Shown here: piece after piece, positions 29,096 to 38,586 of the stretch | Layout: each line of letters starts with the position of its first letter | Position numbering within the stretch: the stretch's first letter is position 1 | Origin: an uncultured Gemmatimonadota bacterium | Lineage (GTDB): Bacteria; Gemmatimonadota; Gemmatimonadetes; Gemmatimonadales; Gemmatimonadaceae | Direction: 5' to 3' | DNA length: 64,000 nt | Assembly: GCA_902826615.1 (NCBI GenBank) | Contig: CADEFN010000007.1 | Coordinates: forward strand, 291,830 to 355,829 | The notes under the pieces: generated by a model | Told to the model about the DNA's origin: nothing | The model's database searches: none | The model's input: the letters and a program-made list of their open reading frames with translations, nothing else | Position numbers and translations under genes: made by a program

Positions 29096-31017
29096 TTCTT
29101 TTTGAGCCCTTCGAGCCAGGCCGTGAACTGCTCGATGTCCGCCTGCGGTGCCTCTTCTTCGTTGTCGAGGGCTGGGCCCTCGAGCGAAGCAGACGCCTCA
29201 GCAAACTCCGCCTGTGTCACGGCACCAGCAGAGCGCGCCGGAACATCGCGAAAAAGATGCTGGAGCGAAAGCTCGGATGCGACAACCGCGTCGGACGTCG
29301 AGGCGCCGAACGCCGATGCCAGCGTGGTGGCCGCCTCGGCGTCGCCTGCGGCAACACCATGCGAGGAGAACACCTCGGTCAGCGACCGAGGGGCGTCGTC
29401 TGCACGGGTCAGCCCTTCTTCGGCACTCGCGGCACCGGCGATCGACTGACCGGCGTACGCTTCCGACTCCCCTTCGTGCACCGCGGAGCGGTCACCGGGA
29501 TTGCGGCGAGCAAAGGTGGCAAAGAAGTGACGGACCGAGGGACCGCGCGACACGATGGCCGGCGGCGCCAGGGGCGTCACGACGGCCGACGACCCACCAT
29601 CTTCGAGCGCGGCCACCCGCTGCTGCAACGAAGGGTCACCGGGGTTCTGCACCAGGAGCTGCTTGTAGATGGCGAGCGCTTCTTCGTTGAAGCCCTGCTG
29701 CAGGTACAGCTCTGCCATCGTCTCGGTGACAAAAGGCGCCGGCGGCTCCTCCTGCACCAGGCTCCCAAACGCCGGTGTGCGCCCGACCATGGGATCGGGC
29801 TCCGGCTCTGGCGTTTGCTGCTCGGGCTCACCGGCGACAAATGAGGCAAAACTCTCTTGCGCCTCGTCCACGGCACGCGGTGCGCTTTCCCACGGGAACG
29901 GCTCGTCGGCTTCGGCAACAGCGCCTGCGAAAGCGTCATCGTCGGCCGGCACCTGTTCAACCAGTGGCTCGGGCGACTCCACGAGCTGGTTCCAGACCGG
30001 GGTCGTGGAAGCCGTGGCGACAGGTTCAATGGCGGGCACCTCCACGTCGACCTGGGCCGACCAGTCTGCCACGCTCTCGACCGTCTCCTGCACGGGCTCG
30101 GGCTCCGGTTCGGCGACCGATTCCATGACCGGCTCTTCGGCAGGTGCCACGGACGATTCGATCAGCGCTTCGGGTTCAACCGCGGGTGCAGCGTCCGGTG
30201 CCGACTCGGCGGCCCAGTCCATCGAGAAGGATTCGAACAACTCTTCTGCAGGGGCAGCTGGCGTGGTCGGGATCGACTGCGCGCTCGCCAGGTCGGGGAA
30301 GAAGGACGCTGACACTTCGACGTCCGCTGCCTCCGCCTGCGGGGCCTCGATGGCGACATCGGCAAACCAGTCGTCCTGAGGCTCCGCCACCGCCTCTGGC
30401 TCACTCAGATCGATCGGATCTTCAATCGTCGCAAATGCAATCGGCTCGGACTCAATGGCCTCGTCAGTGTTCTCGTCAGCGCCCGCCCAAGGCTCCAGAG
30501 AGCCCGCAGACTGAGGCGGCTCTACCACCGTCGTCATCGGTTCTGCCGGCACTTCGGCAATGGCCATGGACGAAACCGGGGTCGGGCGCGTTGCGAGTTC
30601 GGCCACGGCGCGAGCCGCCTCCGCTTCGACATCCTTGAGCAGCTGGGCGATTTCGTCATTGCGCGGGTCGGCATCCAGCACACGCTGGTACCAGACCTGG
30701 GCATTGGCCGGCGCCCCTTGCTCCCGAGCGATGTCGCCGAGGTACCTGAGGGCAATCAGGTTCTCCGGGTCCAGATCGAGCGCCAATTCGAAGGACTGCC
30801 GGGATTCCGGTAGTTCCCGCGTCTCGTAGAGCGCCTGAGCGAGGACGATGTGCCCGCTGATATGGCCGGGCTGATTGGGGAGGTGGGTTCGGCAGAGCGC
30901 GATCGCCTGCGCGAGGTCCCCCTGCTTGCGGTACTCGTTCGCCAATGGGGCGAAGTACCGGCGGGGGTTCTCATCAAACTTTTTCTTGAGTTCGTCGAGT
31001 CGGGCGGAGTTGGCCAT
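29092..31017 (-). CDS. TPR protein with long acidic low-complexity region
   Basis: A 641-residue protein of unknown role. Residues ~1-135 form TPR units (ARLDELKKKFDENPRRYFAPLANEYRKQGD..., ...GHIVLAQALYETRELPESRQSFELALDLDP...). Then come ~300 residues rich in Glu, Ala, Pro and Val and poor in Lys, probably disordered. A TPR-like segment follows (TMAELYLQQGFNEEALAIYKQLL), then a basic stretch and a final acidic tail ending in three Lys. It has no signal peptide or membrane helix. The design matches the 1259-aa protein at 34675, and both contain RADDAPRS. ATG at 31017; it overlaps aroQ by 4 nt. Confidence 0.8.
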   Translation of the reverse strand: MANSARLDELKKKFDENPRRYFAPLANEYRKQGDLAQAIALCRTHLPNQPGHISGHIVLAQALYETRELPESRQSFELALDLDPENLIALRYLGDIAREQGAPANAQVWYQRVLDADPRNDEIAQLLKDVEAEAARAVAELATRPTPVSSMAIAEVPAEPMTTVVEPPQSAGSLEPWAGADENTDEAIESEPIAFATIEDPIDLSEPEAVAEPQDDWFADVAIEAPQAEAADVEVSASFFPDLASAQSIPTTPAAPAEELFESFSMDWAAESAPDAAPAVEPEALIESSVAPAEEPVMESVAEPEPEPVQETVESVADWSAQVDVEVPAIEPVATASTTPVWNQLVESPEPLVEQVPADDDAFAGAVAEADEPFPWESAPRAVDEAQESFASFVAGEPEQQTPEPEPDPMVGRTPAFGSLVQEEPPAPFVTETMAELYLQQGFNEEALAIYKQLLVQNPGDPSLQQRVAALEDGGSSAVVTPLAPPAIVSRGPSVRHFFATFARRNPGDRSAVHEGESEAYAGQSIAGAASAEEGLTRADDAPRSLTEVFSSHGVAAGDAEAATTLASAFGASTSDAVVASELSLQHLFRDVPARSAGAVTQAEFAEASASLEGPALDNEEEAPQADIEQFTAWLEGLKKK

Positions 31018-31200
31018 GCCAAGCCCTCGTGTCAAGCGCGCAAAACGCGTCGTGGTACCGAAACCAATCTACTATCTACGTGACGACTCACGACCAAAGA
31101 GGTGACACTCGCTTGCCTTCATGTACAGATCACAAATAGGTTTCTTGGCTCTCGACCCCCCGGGGTCCCCCCTACCTCACGGTCTTCAGGAGTCCCGCAC
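31018..31200. promoter_or_regulatory. Divergent intergenic region between the TPR gene and ppiD
   Basis: 183 bp holding start signals for two divergent genes. CGTGA-N4-TCACG (31079-31092) is a short inverted repeat suited to a shared operator. TTGCCT (from 31112), 17 nt, then ATAGGT is a weak candidate promoter for ppiD. AGGAG at 31187-31191 is the ppiD ribosome-binding site, 9 nt before its GTG. None of these is proven. Confidence 0.35.
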
Positions 31201-33054
31201 GTGCTTCAGCAGTTGCGGAGCAAGTCGCTTGTCATTTGGGCAGTAGTCTTCGTGTTTTTCGTGCTCGGCTTTCTCTTGGCCGACACTTCCGGACTGCTTG
31301 GCCTCGGACCAGCCCCCATCACCACCTCGACGGTCGTTGCAAAGGTCAATGGCCGCGAAATCTCCTACCTGGCCTGGCAAAATCTTGCCAACCAGCTCCA
31401 GCAGAATGAGGAGCGCAGCGGCGGCCGCAGCCTGAACCTCGACGAGCGCCAGCGCGTGGAGTCGCAGGCCTTCGAGCAGCTGGTCGGCGTCGTGCTCCTG
31501 GAGCAGGAGTACGAGCGGCGCGGCATTCGCGTGAGCGATGCCGAGATCAGGCAGGCCGCGGAGCAGAGCCCGCCTCCAGATCTGATGCAGAACCCCGAGT
31601 TGCAGTCCGATGGGGTCTTTGACGTCGCCAAGTACCGCCGGCTGTTAGGCAGTGCGGCCGCGCGGCAGAACGGCCTTCTCGTCTCGCTCGAGAACTACTA
31701 CCGGACCGAGATCCCCAAGGCGAAGCTGTTCGATCAGCTGGCCGGCGACGTCTTCGTCTCTGACGCCAAGCTCTGGGCCAACTATCGTGACCAATACGAC
31801 TCGGTTCAGGTGAGCTACGTCGCATTCGACGCTGCGAACGTGGTGGACTCGACCATCAAGATTGCCGACGCAGACCTCCGGGCATACTACGATCGCACCA
31901 AGGAAAGCCTGGAGCGCCCGGGTCGCGCGGTACTGAGCATCCTCACGGTGCCACGAGCGATCGGCCCGGCTGACTCCGCTGCCACACGTAATCGGGCACT
32001 GGCTCTTCGGGCGGAAATCCTTGGCGGTGTGAGCTTTGACGACGTGGCGAAGCGCGAAAGCTCCGACACGGTTTCGGGGAGCGCCGGTGGCGACCTAGGG
32101 GTCGCACCCGCCACTCGTTATGTGACGCCCTTCGGCGACGCCGCCAAGGCGTTGCGTGTCGGTGAAATCTCGCAGCCGGTGCTGACGCAGTTCGGCTATC
32201 ACCTCATCCGCAAGGATTCGCAGAAGGGTGATTCGCTCGGCCTCCATCACATTCTCCTCCGGGTGCAGCAGAGTGAGTCCACGGCCGTTCGCACGGATCG
32301 CCGCGCCGACTCCCTCTCGAGCATCGCCGCGAATGCCACCGCCGACGAGTCGAAGCGTCTCGACAGTGCGGCCAAGGTGCTTGGCCTGACTCCGGAGCGC
32401 ATCACGGTGTTTGAGGGTGAACCCGCGATGTCCAGCGCGGGCCGACCCCTCCCCAGTGTTTCGGGGTGGGCCTTCAGCGGTCCCGTGGCCGGTGAGACGT
32501 CGGACCTGTATGACTCCGAAGACGTCTTTGTCATCGCACGTCTCGACTCCCTTACCTCGGGTGGCGTGCCGTCGTTTGAAGAAGCCAAGGGCGACATTCG
32601 CCGAATCCTGCTCGGCAAGAAGAAGGCGGAAACCCTTCTGCCTAACGCAACGGCCTTTGTGGCCACCGCCAAGGCGTCCGGGCTCGAAGCTGCGGCCAAG
32701 GCGCGAGACATTCCGGTAGCCAAGTCGGAGCTCTTCACACGTCCGCAGTTTGTCCCGGGGCTTGGCCGCTTCAACGAGGCGATCGGTGCGTCGTTTGCGT
32801 TGCCAGTCGGTGCGGTGTCGCAGCCGATCATCACCGATCAGGGCGTCTTCGTGCTGCGCGTTGACCGCAAGGTTGCCGCGGACAGCGCCAAGTGGCACTC
32901 AGAGCGGGCCAACCAGCGGCGGGACGCCATTTCTGCCATTCAGCAGCTGCGTGTGCGCACCTTCCTGAGCGAGATCCGCAAGTCGGCCAAGGTCGATGAT
33001 CGCCGCAAGCAAATCAACGCGTCGGCGCGCGCGCAGTCGGCGGCCACGCCGTAG
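31201..33054 (+). CDS. ppiD: PpiD-like peptidyl-prolyl isomerase / periplasmic chaperone
   Basis: A 617-residue single-pass inner-membrane chaperone. After the cytosolic VLQQLRSKS come one transmembrane helix (LVIWAVVFVFFVLGFLLA) and a SurA_N/PpiD-type helical domain (VAKVNGREISYLAWQNL...). A parvulin domain spans about residues 240-340, with DVAKRESSDTVSGSAGGDLG, VTPFGDAAKALRVGEISQPVLTQFGYHLI. A second, degenerate parvulin-like region lies toward the C-terminus (FNEAIGASFALPVGAVSQPIITDQGVFVLRV). It probably helps proteins leaving SecYEG. The GTG at 31201 was chosen because AGGAG sits 9 nt upstream. It ends before a strong terminator. Confidence 0.88.
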   Translation: MLQQLRSKSLVIWAVVFVFFVLGFLLADTSGLLGLGPAPITTSTVVAKVNGREISYLAWQNLANQLQQNEERSGGRSLNLDERQRVESQAFEQLVGVVLLEQEYERRGIRVSDAEIRQAAEQSPPPDLMQNPELQSDGVFDVAKYRRLLGSAAARQNGLLVSLENYYRTEIPKAKLFDQLAGDVFVSDAKLWANYRDQYDSVQVSYVAFDAANVVDSTIKIADADLRAYYDRTKESLERPGRAVLSILTVPRAIGPADSAATRNRALALRAEILGGVSFDDVAKRESSDTVSGSAGGDLGVAPATRYVTPFGDAAKALRVGEISQPVLTQFGYHLIRKDSQKGDSLGLHHILLRVQQSESTAVRTDRRADSLSSIAANATADESKRLDSAAKVLGLTPERITVFEGEPAMSSAGRPLPSVSGWAFSGPVAGETSDLYDSEDVFVIARLDSLTSGGVPSFEEAKGDIRRILLGKKKAETLLPNATAFVATAKASGLEAAAKARDIPVAKSELFTRPQFVPGLGRFNEAIGASFALPVGAVSQPIITDQGVFVLRVDRKVAADSAKWHSERANQRRDAISAIQQLRVRTFLSEIRKSAKVDDRRKQINASARAQSAATP

Positions 33055-33089
33055 CACAACGTCCCCGGACCTGATCCGGAGAACGACAA

Positions 33090-33115
33090 AGGGGCGTCCT
33101 TCGCAGGACGCCCCT
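33090..33115. terminator. Bidirectional terminator between ppiD and tatA
   Basis: Perfect 11-bp stem AGGGGCGTCCT/AGGACGCCCCT with a TCGC tetraloop, flanked by AA before and TTCTGTTT after. It serves ppiD (+) and the tatA end (-, stop at 33141). Confidence 0.88.
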
Positions 33116-33140
33116 TCTGTTTACCGGACTGTTGTGTGGC

Positions 33141-33392
33141 CTAGCTGATGAGCCGCTTCGGCTCCGGCCGCGCTTCTTCTTCCTGGCGGATTGTCTCCGC
33201 AGGCTGGTTGGGCAGCGACCCGCGGTACTCTTCCTTGATCGAGTTGTTGGCGTCAGAGAGACCGCGCTTGAACTCCTTGATGCTCTTGCCGAAAGAGGCT
33301 CCGATCTCCGGGAGGCGACGCGCGCCAAAGAGCAGCAGCACGACCACCAGGATCAGGAGGATTTCCATGAAGCCGAGGTTTCCGAATGACAT
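33141..33392 (-). CDS. tatA: Twin-arginine translocase subunit TatA/TatE
   Basis: An 83-residue TatA: a short N-terminal stretch ending in GFMEILLILVVVLLLFGARRLPEIG (membrane helix, FGxxxLPE hinge), the amphipathic helix SFGKSIKEFKRGL, and a charged disordered tail. AGGAG lies 7 nt before the ATG. tatC is 14 kb away at 47282 and no tatB is seen, so a TatAC minimal system is possible. It follows the DUF4321-like gene by 9 nt. Confidence 0.95.
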   Translation of the reverse strand: MSFGNLGFMEILLILVVVLLLFGARRLPEIGASFGKSIKEFKRGLSDANNSIKEEYRGSLPNQPAETIRQEEEARPEPKRLIS

Positions 33393-33401
33393 AGACGACT
33401 C

Positions 33402-33680
33402 CTAAAAGAGCGATCGCGCGATGAGGTAGGCGATCAGTACCCCGACCAAGCTGAGAAGTGACACGTCGAACGCGACGGGCCCTACCGTGAAGTTCAAGAT
33501 AATGAGGTCGATGTTCAAGGCCCCAAAGCCGGGAGTTACTCCGGTGGTCAAGAATTCCTTGACGGCCCCGACCGGAAGGAACCGTCGGGCAAAGTGCGTC
33601 ATGAACCCCCCGACGATAAAACCTGCCGAGAGGACCAGGACATGGAACCAGGGGCGTTTGCCGCCAGGACCCTTTGTCAT
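33402..33680 (-). CDS. Small membrane protein, DUF4321-like
   Basis: A 92-residue protein with three hydrophobic segments. The N-terminal GGKRPWFHVLVLSAGFIVGGFMTHFA and the C-terminal VGPVAFDVSLLSLVGVLIAYLIAR match my memory of DUF4321 small membrane proteins; the function is unknown. GGAGG lies 5 nt before the ATG at 33680, which overlaps the TAA of the polyprenyl synthase gene by one base (TAATG). A longer frame starting at 33707 is less likely. tatA follows 9 nt later. Confidence 0.72.
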   Translation of the reverse strand: MTKGPGGKRPWFHVLVLSAGFIVGGFMTHFARRFLPVGAVKEFLTTGVTPGFGALNIDLIILNFTVGPVAFDVSLLSLVGVLIAYLIARSLF

Positions 33681-34678
33681 TATGACCTCCTGTCCATGAC
33701 GTACCACATGGCGTCCTGCAACGCCTGACGAGCGGCGGATTCGGGTAGCGATGTGAGTGCCTCTTCTGCCTGGCTCAGGTACTCCTCGCCGCGGCTGCGG
33801 GCATAGTCGAGCCCACCTTCCCCCTCAACGACTTCGACGACACGCGCCACCTGCTCGCCCGTGGGCTCCGGCGCCGCGAACAGCTCATCGACCACCGCCC
33901 GTTCTGCCGGCGACATGGTGCGCAGGGCGGCGATGAGAGGCAACGTGACCTTGTGCTCGCGAAGGTCGAGTCCTGTTGGCTTTCCGGTCGTCGCTGCCGC
34001 GGCCGTGTAGTCCAGGAGATCGTCGGCCACCTGAAAGGCCATGCCGAGACGCTCACCAAAGGTGGCAAGCTCACTGCGAAAACGGGTCGCGCCGCATAAC
34101 GCCCCTACTTCGCACGACGCCTTGAAGAGCGCCGCCGTCTTGCACTTGATCAGGAACTCGTAGTCATGCTCGGAAAAGGCCAGCGCATCGAGGGCACCCA
34201 GCTGGCGCATTTCCCCGACCGTCAGCTCGTTCGATGCATTCGCGAAGACACGCAGCACCTCGAGATCACCGAGCCTGACGAGTTCCTGCACCGCGCGTGA
34301 GTAGAGAAAATCGCCGGCGATCACCGCCACTTCGTGGGTGAAGAGCGCATTCACCGTTGGCATGCCGCGCCGCAGCACGGAGTGGTCCACCGCATCATCG
34401 TGGACCAGTGTCGCCAGGTGGATCAGCTCCATCACCGCCGCATACGATGCTGCGCGCTCCTCGGCGGCCCCCAGGGTTTCGCTTGCCAGGAGGAGCAGCG
34501 TGGGCCGCACCATCTTGCCCTTCATCAGCATGAGGTGCTCGCTGACACCCCGGAGCATGTCGCTGTCCACGGCGACGATGCGCCACATCTCCTCATGAAC
34601 GCGTGCCAGAGGCCCCGTGACCGGGGCCTGAATGTCGGCGAGGGTTGCGGCTGTTGGGGTTCGGCTTTTCAGGGTCAC
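33680..34678 (-). CDS. Trans polyprenyl diphosphate synthase (quinone side chain type)
   Basis: A 332-residue prenyltransferase building a long polyprenyl chain, probably for menaquinone. K54 and R58 in MKGKMVRP, first Asp-rich motif HDDAVD (D94, D95, D98) and second DDLLD near residue 219, followed by GKPTGLDLREHKVTLPLIAAL. The small residue region before DDxxD (HLATLV) suits a long-chain synthase, but chain length cannot be fixed by eye. It overlaps the large TPR gene by 4 nt (ATGA) and the DUF4321-like gene by 1 nt. Confidence 0.92.
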   Translation of the reverse strand: MTLKSRTPTAATLADIQAPVTGPLARVHEEMWRIVAVDSDMLRGVSEHLMLMKGKMVRPTLLLLASETLGAAEERAASYAAVMELIHLATLVHDDAVDHSVLRRGMPTVNALFTHEVAVIAGDFLYSRAVQELVRLGDLEVLRVFANASNELTVGEMRQLGALDALAFSEHDYEFLIKCKTAALFKASCEVGALCGATRFRSELATFGERLGMAFQVADDLLDYTAAAATTGKPTGLDLREHKVTLPLIAALRTMSPAERAVVDELFAAPEPTGEQVARVVEVVEGEGGLDYARSRGEEYLSQAEEALTSLPESAARQALQDAMWYVMDRRS

Positions 34679-37600
34679 GAGGGACGGTTTTCCAGGGCGG
34701 CCAGGCGGGCTGCGACATCACGGAAAGAGATGTCGACCGCAAAGACGCGTTGATAATAACCAACTGCGTCGCCTTGGCGCCCTGCTGCGCGCTCGCACGC
34801 AAAACCGAGGAGGTACAACACCCCGACCAGCGTCATGTCGTCGGCCTTGGGGATCTCCAAGGCACGCGCCATCAATGCACGAGCCACCTCGAACTGCCCC
34901 TTGTCCACGAAACACTGGCCAAGGGCCTCGTAGGCCCGGATCCGGTGCTCCGGCCCACGGAGCGCCTTCTGGAACTGCCCAATGGCTTCGTCCAGCAGGC
35001 CCATTTCCTTGAAGGCGACACCGAGATCGTAGTGCGAGGCGAAATCCTCGTCGTCGACACTCTCCGCGACCCCCTCCTTGAAGCGCCGGAGCATTTCGGC
35101 GAAGTCGGCCCCTTCGTCGCCGGTTGGCGCAACGTCGGTGGTGACCATCCGCGTCGAGCGGGGGGCGTCGTCGGCGCGGAGCCACGAGCCGAGGTCGACA
35201 AACCCCTCGTCTGCCTGTGCCGACGCCGGCGCCGGAGCCTCAGTGGGAGCGGGCTGACCGGCCGCCCACTCGCTGATGGCCTCGAGCTCGGACGTCCGGC
35301 GCCGGACCTCGCGCTCTGTCGCCGCCTCATCGGCAAAGGCCGCATCCACCTCGTCATCGACCACGTCCGCTGGCGGCGGAGCATCGTCCGCGGCCGTGAA
35401 TTCCGGCGTCGTGAGATAGGGCAGGTCGCCCTGTGTCGATTCGGCATCCGGAACGGCGGCCGAATGGTCCGGCGTGAGCGTGACCATCGTGACCGACGGT
35501 GTGCCGGAGAGGAAGCCGGTGTCGATCGACGGGATCTCGTCGCTACTGCGTGGCAGACCGACATGCTGTGACAACATGCCGAGAGCAAACCGCGCTGCCT
35601 CGTTCGACGGCGACAACTCGAGCACGCGCGAGTAGACCACACGCGCCTTGTCGGCCTGCCCGCAACGGAACAGGGCTTCTCCGAGTTCGGTGTAGGCCTC
35701 CACGAGGGCCGGCCGATCACTGGTCCGCGCAGCGTATTCGACACGTTTCTGGTGGTGCCGCACCGACAGCGGCACAACACGCAGCACGACGTTTGTCACC
35801 TCGCGGGCATGTTTGAGGTCACCGCGGAGTTCGTACTCCATGATGGCCGTCTCCAGCTCCGCAAGACCGGCTTCGCGTTCACCCAGATCCAGCAGGGCTT
35901 CGCCCAGCTGATGCCGAAGCCCGGCGTCACTCGGATCGAGCTCAAGCCGGCGACGCAGCTGGGCTTCGAGCCCGCCAAAGCTCAGGCGCTGCGGCGGCGC
36001 GTAGCGCCGGACATCAAAGGCATCCGGAGACGCTGGCGTCGGCACCCGGCGTCCATCCTGTTCCTCAGGGTCGCCGCCGTCATACAACATCGCGGCAGCC
36101 AGATCATCAAACGGCACCCCGGGTCCCACCGGTTTGTCCACGCGCCGCTGGGCGTCCACCACAAAGATCTCGCCAGACACCAGTCCGCCGACATGTTCGT
36201 CGCGCCACTCACCGTCGATCAGCACTTCGGGAGCGTTCCACTCGTCGGTGGTCGCGGCCGTCTGTTCGTCCGCGAGGTCGAGGGGTTCAGGCTCGAACGC
36301 GGTCGGGGTGTCGTGGCCAAAGGACGGCGACGAGCTGAGGAGTTCGTCCAGGTCCGACGACGTCGCTTCGAACGAGGGCGGGGTGTTCTGTGCCGAGCCT
36401 TCGAGATCGAGCAGTGGCAGCTCGACGCGGTCTTCCTCGAACGCCGCGCGGACCGCCGACTCTTCGCGCGGCACGTCGTCTGCTGTCTCCGACTCGACCG
36501 TACCGGGTTCAGCCGCACCTGGCTCGTACGTGGAGAAGGCGTGATCGAGCACTTCGGCGACATCACTGGGTGTGTCTGCCCCCGACATGTCGAGCGCGGA
36601 GCGCACGCCAGTCAGGTCGAGTGCACCGGGGGTGGGCGACGCAGCGGCGACGTAGGCATCGACGTGGAACTCCGGAGGCATGGTCTCGGTGCCCGCCTCG
36701 GCGACGATCGCCTGCGGAGGCTCGGAATCCCCCTCGTCCGGCGTCGAGCTCTCCAGGAGCGGCACGGACTCCACCGCATTCCCGGCAAGTTCCGCCGGAA
36801 CCTCATTAGCGACGGCAGACTCGTTCCAGCTGGTGAGCGGCACCGCCTCGGGCAGCGCCTCGGGCGACTCCACGGCACGCCCATCCACCTCCTCGTCACC
36901 CAAAAGCTCGGCAGCGCCCGGGATCAGGTCGAGCGCACTGCTCTCCCACGGAGCCGGCGCCGCTTCCTCGGCCTCGTCGGCCACGGCATCAAACGCCTCA
37001 GGTGTCTCGCTCTCCTCGACGGCGTCGAGCGTGAACTCGGGCAGCACGGGCGCAGGAAGCTGGAGCAACTCGTCCACACTGAACGATCCCGTCGCAGGTG
37101 GCTCAGCGTCGGCCTCCTGCGGCGGCGCCGCGTCAGCGGCGGCGATGACCGGGTTCTCCAGCGGAGTGAGCAGACGATCGAACGTGAAATCATCACGCGG
37201 CGCGCCTAACGCAGCGTTGACCCACTCGTCAGGCGTTTCCTCGAGCAGGCCCGCCTGTGAGCCGATCGCGTCGTAGCCGCCGGAGATCGGCCCATCAATC
37301 GGCGGTTCAACGGACGTGAGTTCGTCAGGACCCAGGAGCCCTTCCACCACGGCCGCTGTGTCTTCCGCCGCAATTGCAGACTGCTCGCCGGTGAGGGAGA
37401 GTGCCAGCGAGGTGAGGCCCGCCATGGGATCGACGACGTGATCAGGACCGGCCCACTCGGTCGCCTCGGCGATCGAGACGGGGACTTCGTCAGGTGCGAG
37501 GGTGAGCGCGTCGCCCTCGAGCCCCGGCACCGCCACCACTTCGGCGTCGTCAGTCCCGGTGTTGCTCGTCTCGAGACCATCGACGGCGGGAATCGCGTCG

Positions 37601-38454
37601 CGATTCGTGCCAGACAGCGTATCGGGCGTCGTCTCGTCAGGCAGAAAGGTGATCGTGAGCCCTTGCAGGGCACCCACACCGGTGACGTCGATCTTCTCGA
37701 CCACTTCGGGTGGCGGCAGGGGGGTCACGCTCAGCGGGGTCCCGGCCCGCGCCGGACGCACATCCGACTCGCCCAGATCGAGGAACACCAGCTCGTTGCT
37801 CTTCTGGGCCTGGAACACCCCTGAGGCCCGGGGGGTGATGTCGGGATCGATGGCCTTGATGCGCTCCATCGTGGCCCGCGCTTCTGCCTCGCGGCCTTCT
37901 GCTTCGAGTTTGGAGTAGAGTTGTTCGAGCTGTTCGATCGCCTCGCCGTTGCGGCTGTCCTTGCTGAGCATTTCTGCCAGCATGAGCCGGATATCGTCCT
38001 GATCCGGGCAGAGATCAGCAAACTCCTTGAGGGCACGCAGGGCCTCGTCGCGCTGACCACCCTTCTGCATCCGGTCGGCGTATTCGAGAAAATTCTTGCG
38101 CGCATCACTCTTGAAGCCCTTGTTGGCGCTGATTTTTCCGAGTTTGTAGTACACCGCGGTGCGCGCCGGCGACTGACGCAGGATCTTGTTGCAGAGCGCG
38201 ATGGCGTTGTTCAAAAAGCCGCGCTCGGCATACATGTCAACTGCTTTCTCGTAGTAGGCCAGCGACTCCGATACACTCCCCTGCCGCGTCAGCAGGTCGC
38301 CGACACGGTTATACAACTGCAGATCCGCATCATCGAGGTCGCGACCGGACTCATCGATGAACTGGATGTACAGCTGCAGGGCCTTTTCGAACTGCTTCTT
38401 CTGTTCGAACTCGGCGGCCTTCTTTTTGAGCTTCGTAAGATTTGGCGTCGGCAT
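34675..38454 (-). CDS. Very large acidic TPR protein (1259 aa)
   Basis: Unrecognised multidomain protein. Residues ~1-215 are TPR repeats (FEKALQLYIQFIDESGRDLDDADLQLYNRVGDLL..., ARTAVYYKLGKISANKGFKSDARKNFLEYADRM...). About 600 residues of Asp/Glu/Pro/Ala-rich sequence, likely disordered, follow. TPRs resume at about 830-960 (LRHQLGEALLDLGEREAGLAELE..., AYTELGEALFRCGQADKARVVYSRVLEL). After another acidic linker come the last TPRs (FASHYDLGVAFKEMGLLDEAIGQFQKAL). There is no signal peptide, so it is a cytoplasmic scaffold by appearance. Paralogous in design to 29092-31017 (shared RADDAPRS). It overlaps the polyprenyl synthase start by 4 nt. Confidence 0.82.
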   Translation of the reverse strand: MPTPNLTKLKKKAAEFEQKKQFEKALQLYIQFIDESGRDLDDADLQLYNRVGDLLTRQGSVSESLAYYEKAVDMYAERGFLNNAIALCNKILRQSPARTAVYYKLGKISANKGFKSDARKNFLEYADRMQKGGQRDEALRALKEFADLCPDQDDIRLMLAEMLSKDSRNGEAIEQLEQLYSKLEAEGREAEARATMERIKAIDPDITPRASGVFQAQKSNELVFLDLGESDVRPARAGTPLSVTPLPPPEVVEKIDVTGVGALQGLTITFLPDETTPDTLSGTNRDAIPAVDGLETSNTGTDDAEVVAVPGLEGDALTLAPDEVPVSIAEATEWAGPDHVVDPMAGLTSLALSLTGEQSAIAAEDTAAVVEGLLGPDELTSVEPPIDGPISGGYDAIGSQAGLLEETPDEWVNAALGAPRDDFTFDRLLTPLENPVIAAADAAPPQEADAEPPATGSFSVDELLQLPAPVLPEFTLDAVEESETPEAFDAVADEAEEAAPAPWESSALDLIPGAAELLGDEEVDGRAVESPEALPEAVPLTSWNESAVANEVPAELAGNAVESVPLLESSTPDEGDSEPPQAIVAEAGTETMPPEFHVDAYVAAASPTPGALDLTGVRSALDMSGADTPSDVAEVLDHAFSTYEPGAAEPGTVESETADDVPREESAVRAAFEEDRVELPLLDLEGSAQNTPPSFEATSSDLDELLSSSPSFGHDTPTAFEPEPLDLADEQTAATTDEWNAPEVLIDGEWRDEHVGGLVSGEIFVVDAQRRVDKPVGPGVPFDDLAAAMLYDGGDPEEQDGRRVPTPASPDAFDVRRYAPPQRLSFGGLEAQLRRRLELDPSDAGLRHQLGEALLDLGEREAGLAELETAIMEYELRGDLKHAREVTNVVLRVVPLSVRHHQKRVEYAARTSDRPALVEAYTELGEALFRCGQADKARVVYSRVLELSPSNEAARFALGMLSQHVGLPRSSDEIPSIDTGFLSGTPSVTMVTLTPDHSAAVPDAESTQGDLPYLTTPEFTAADDAPPPADVVDDEVDAAFADEAATEREVRRRTSELEAISEWAAGQPAPTEAPAPASAQADEGFVDLGSWLRADDAPRSTRMVTTDVAPTGDEGADFAEMLRRFKEGVAESVDDEDFASHYDLGVAFKEMGLLDEAIGQFQKALRGPEHRIRAYEALGQCFVDKGQFEVARALMARALEIPKADDMTLVGVLYLLGFACERAAGRQGDAVGYYQRVFAVDISFRDVAARLAALENRPS

Positions 38455-38586
38455 TCGTGGCTCGGAACCCGACTATTTGACGCATTCCGGTACGGATTCG
38501 GCACGAATTGCCCGGAGGGTGGGAACTCTCTGACGCTTTTGCGCCCCTCCAGGCGCGTGCCGAGCCCGGCCGATTGGGGGGCTCGC

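Noticed and set aside
31024..31036. TTGACA-like hexamer a few bases upstream of the 641-aa TPR gene
   Set aside because: It lies too close to the ATG to act as a -35 box for that gene, and no -10 box is placed suitably.
35752..37209. 485-codon frame antisense to the large TPR gene
   Set aside because: It arises from GC-biased third positions opposite an Asp/Glu-rich reading frame; the composition is Arg/His/Gly-rich and nothing is recognisable.
38541..38585. Two GC hairpins after hutI (GCGCC/GGCGC and CGAGCCC/GGGCTCG)
   Set aside because: Neither is followed by a U-tract in the minus direction, so I did not call an intrinsic terminator.
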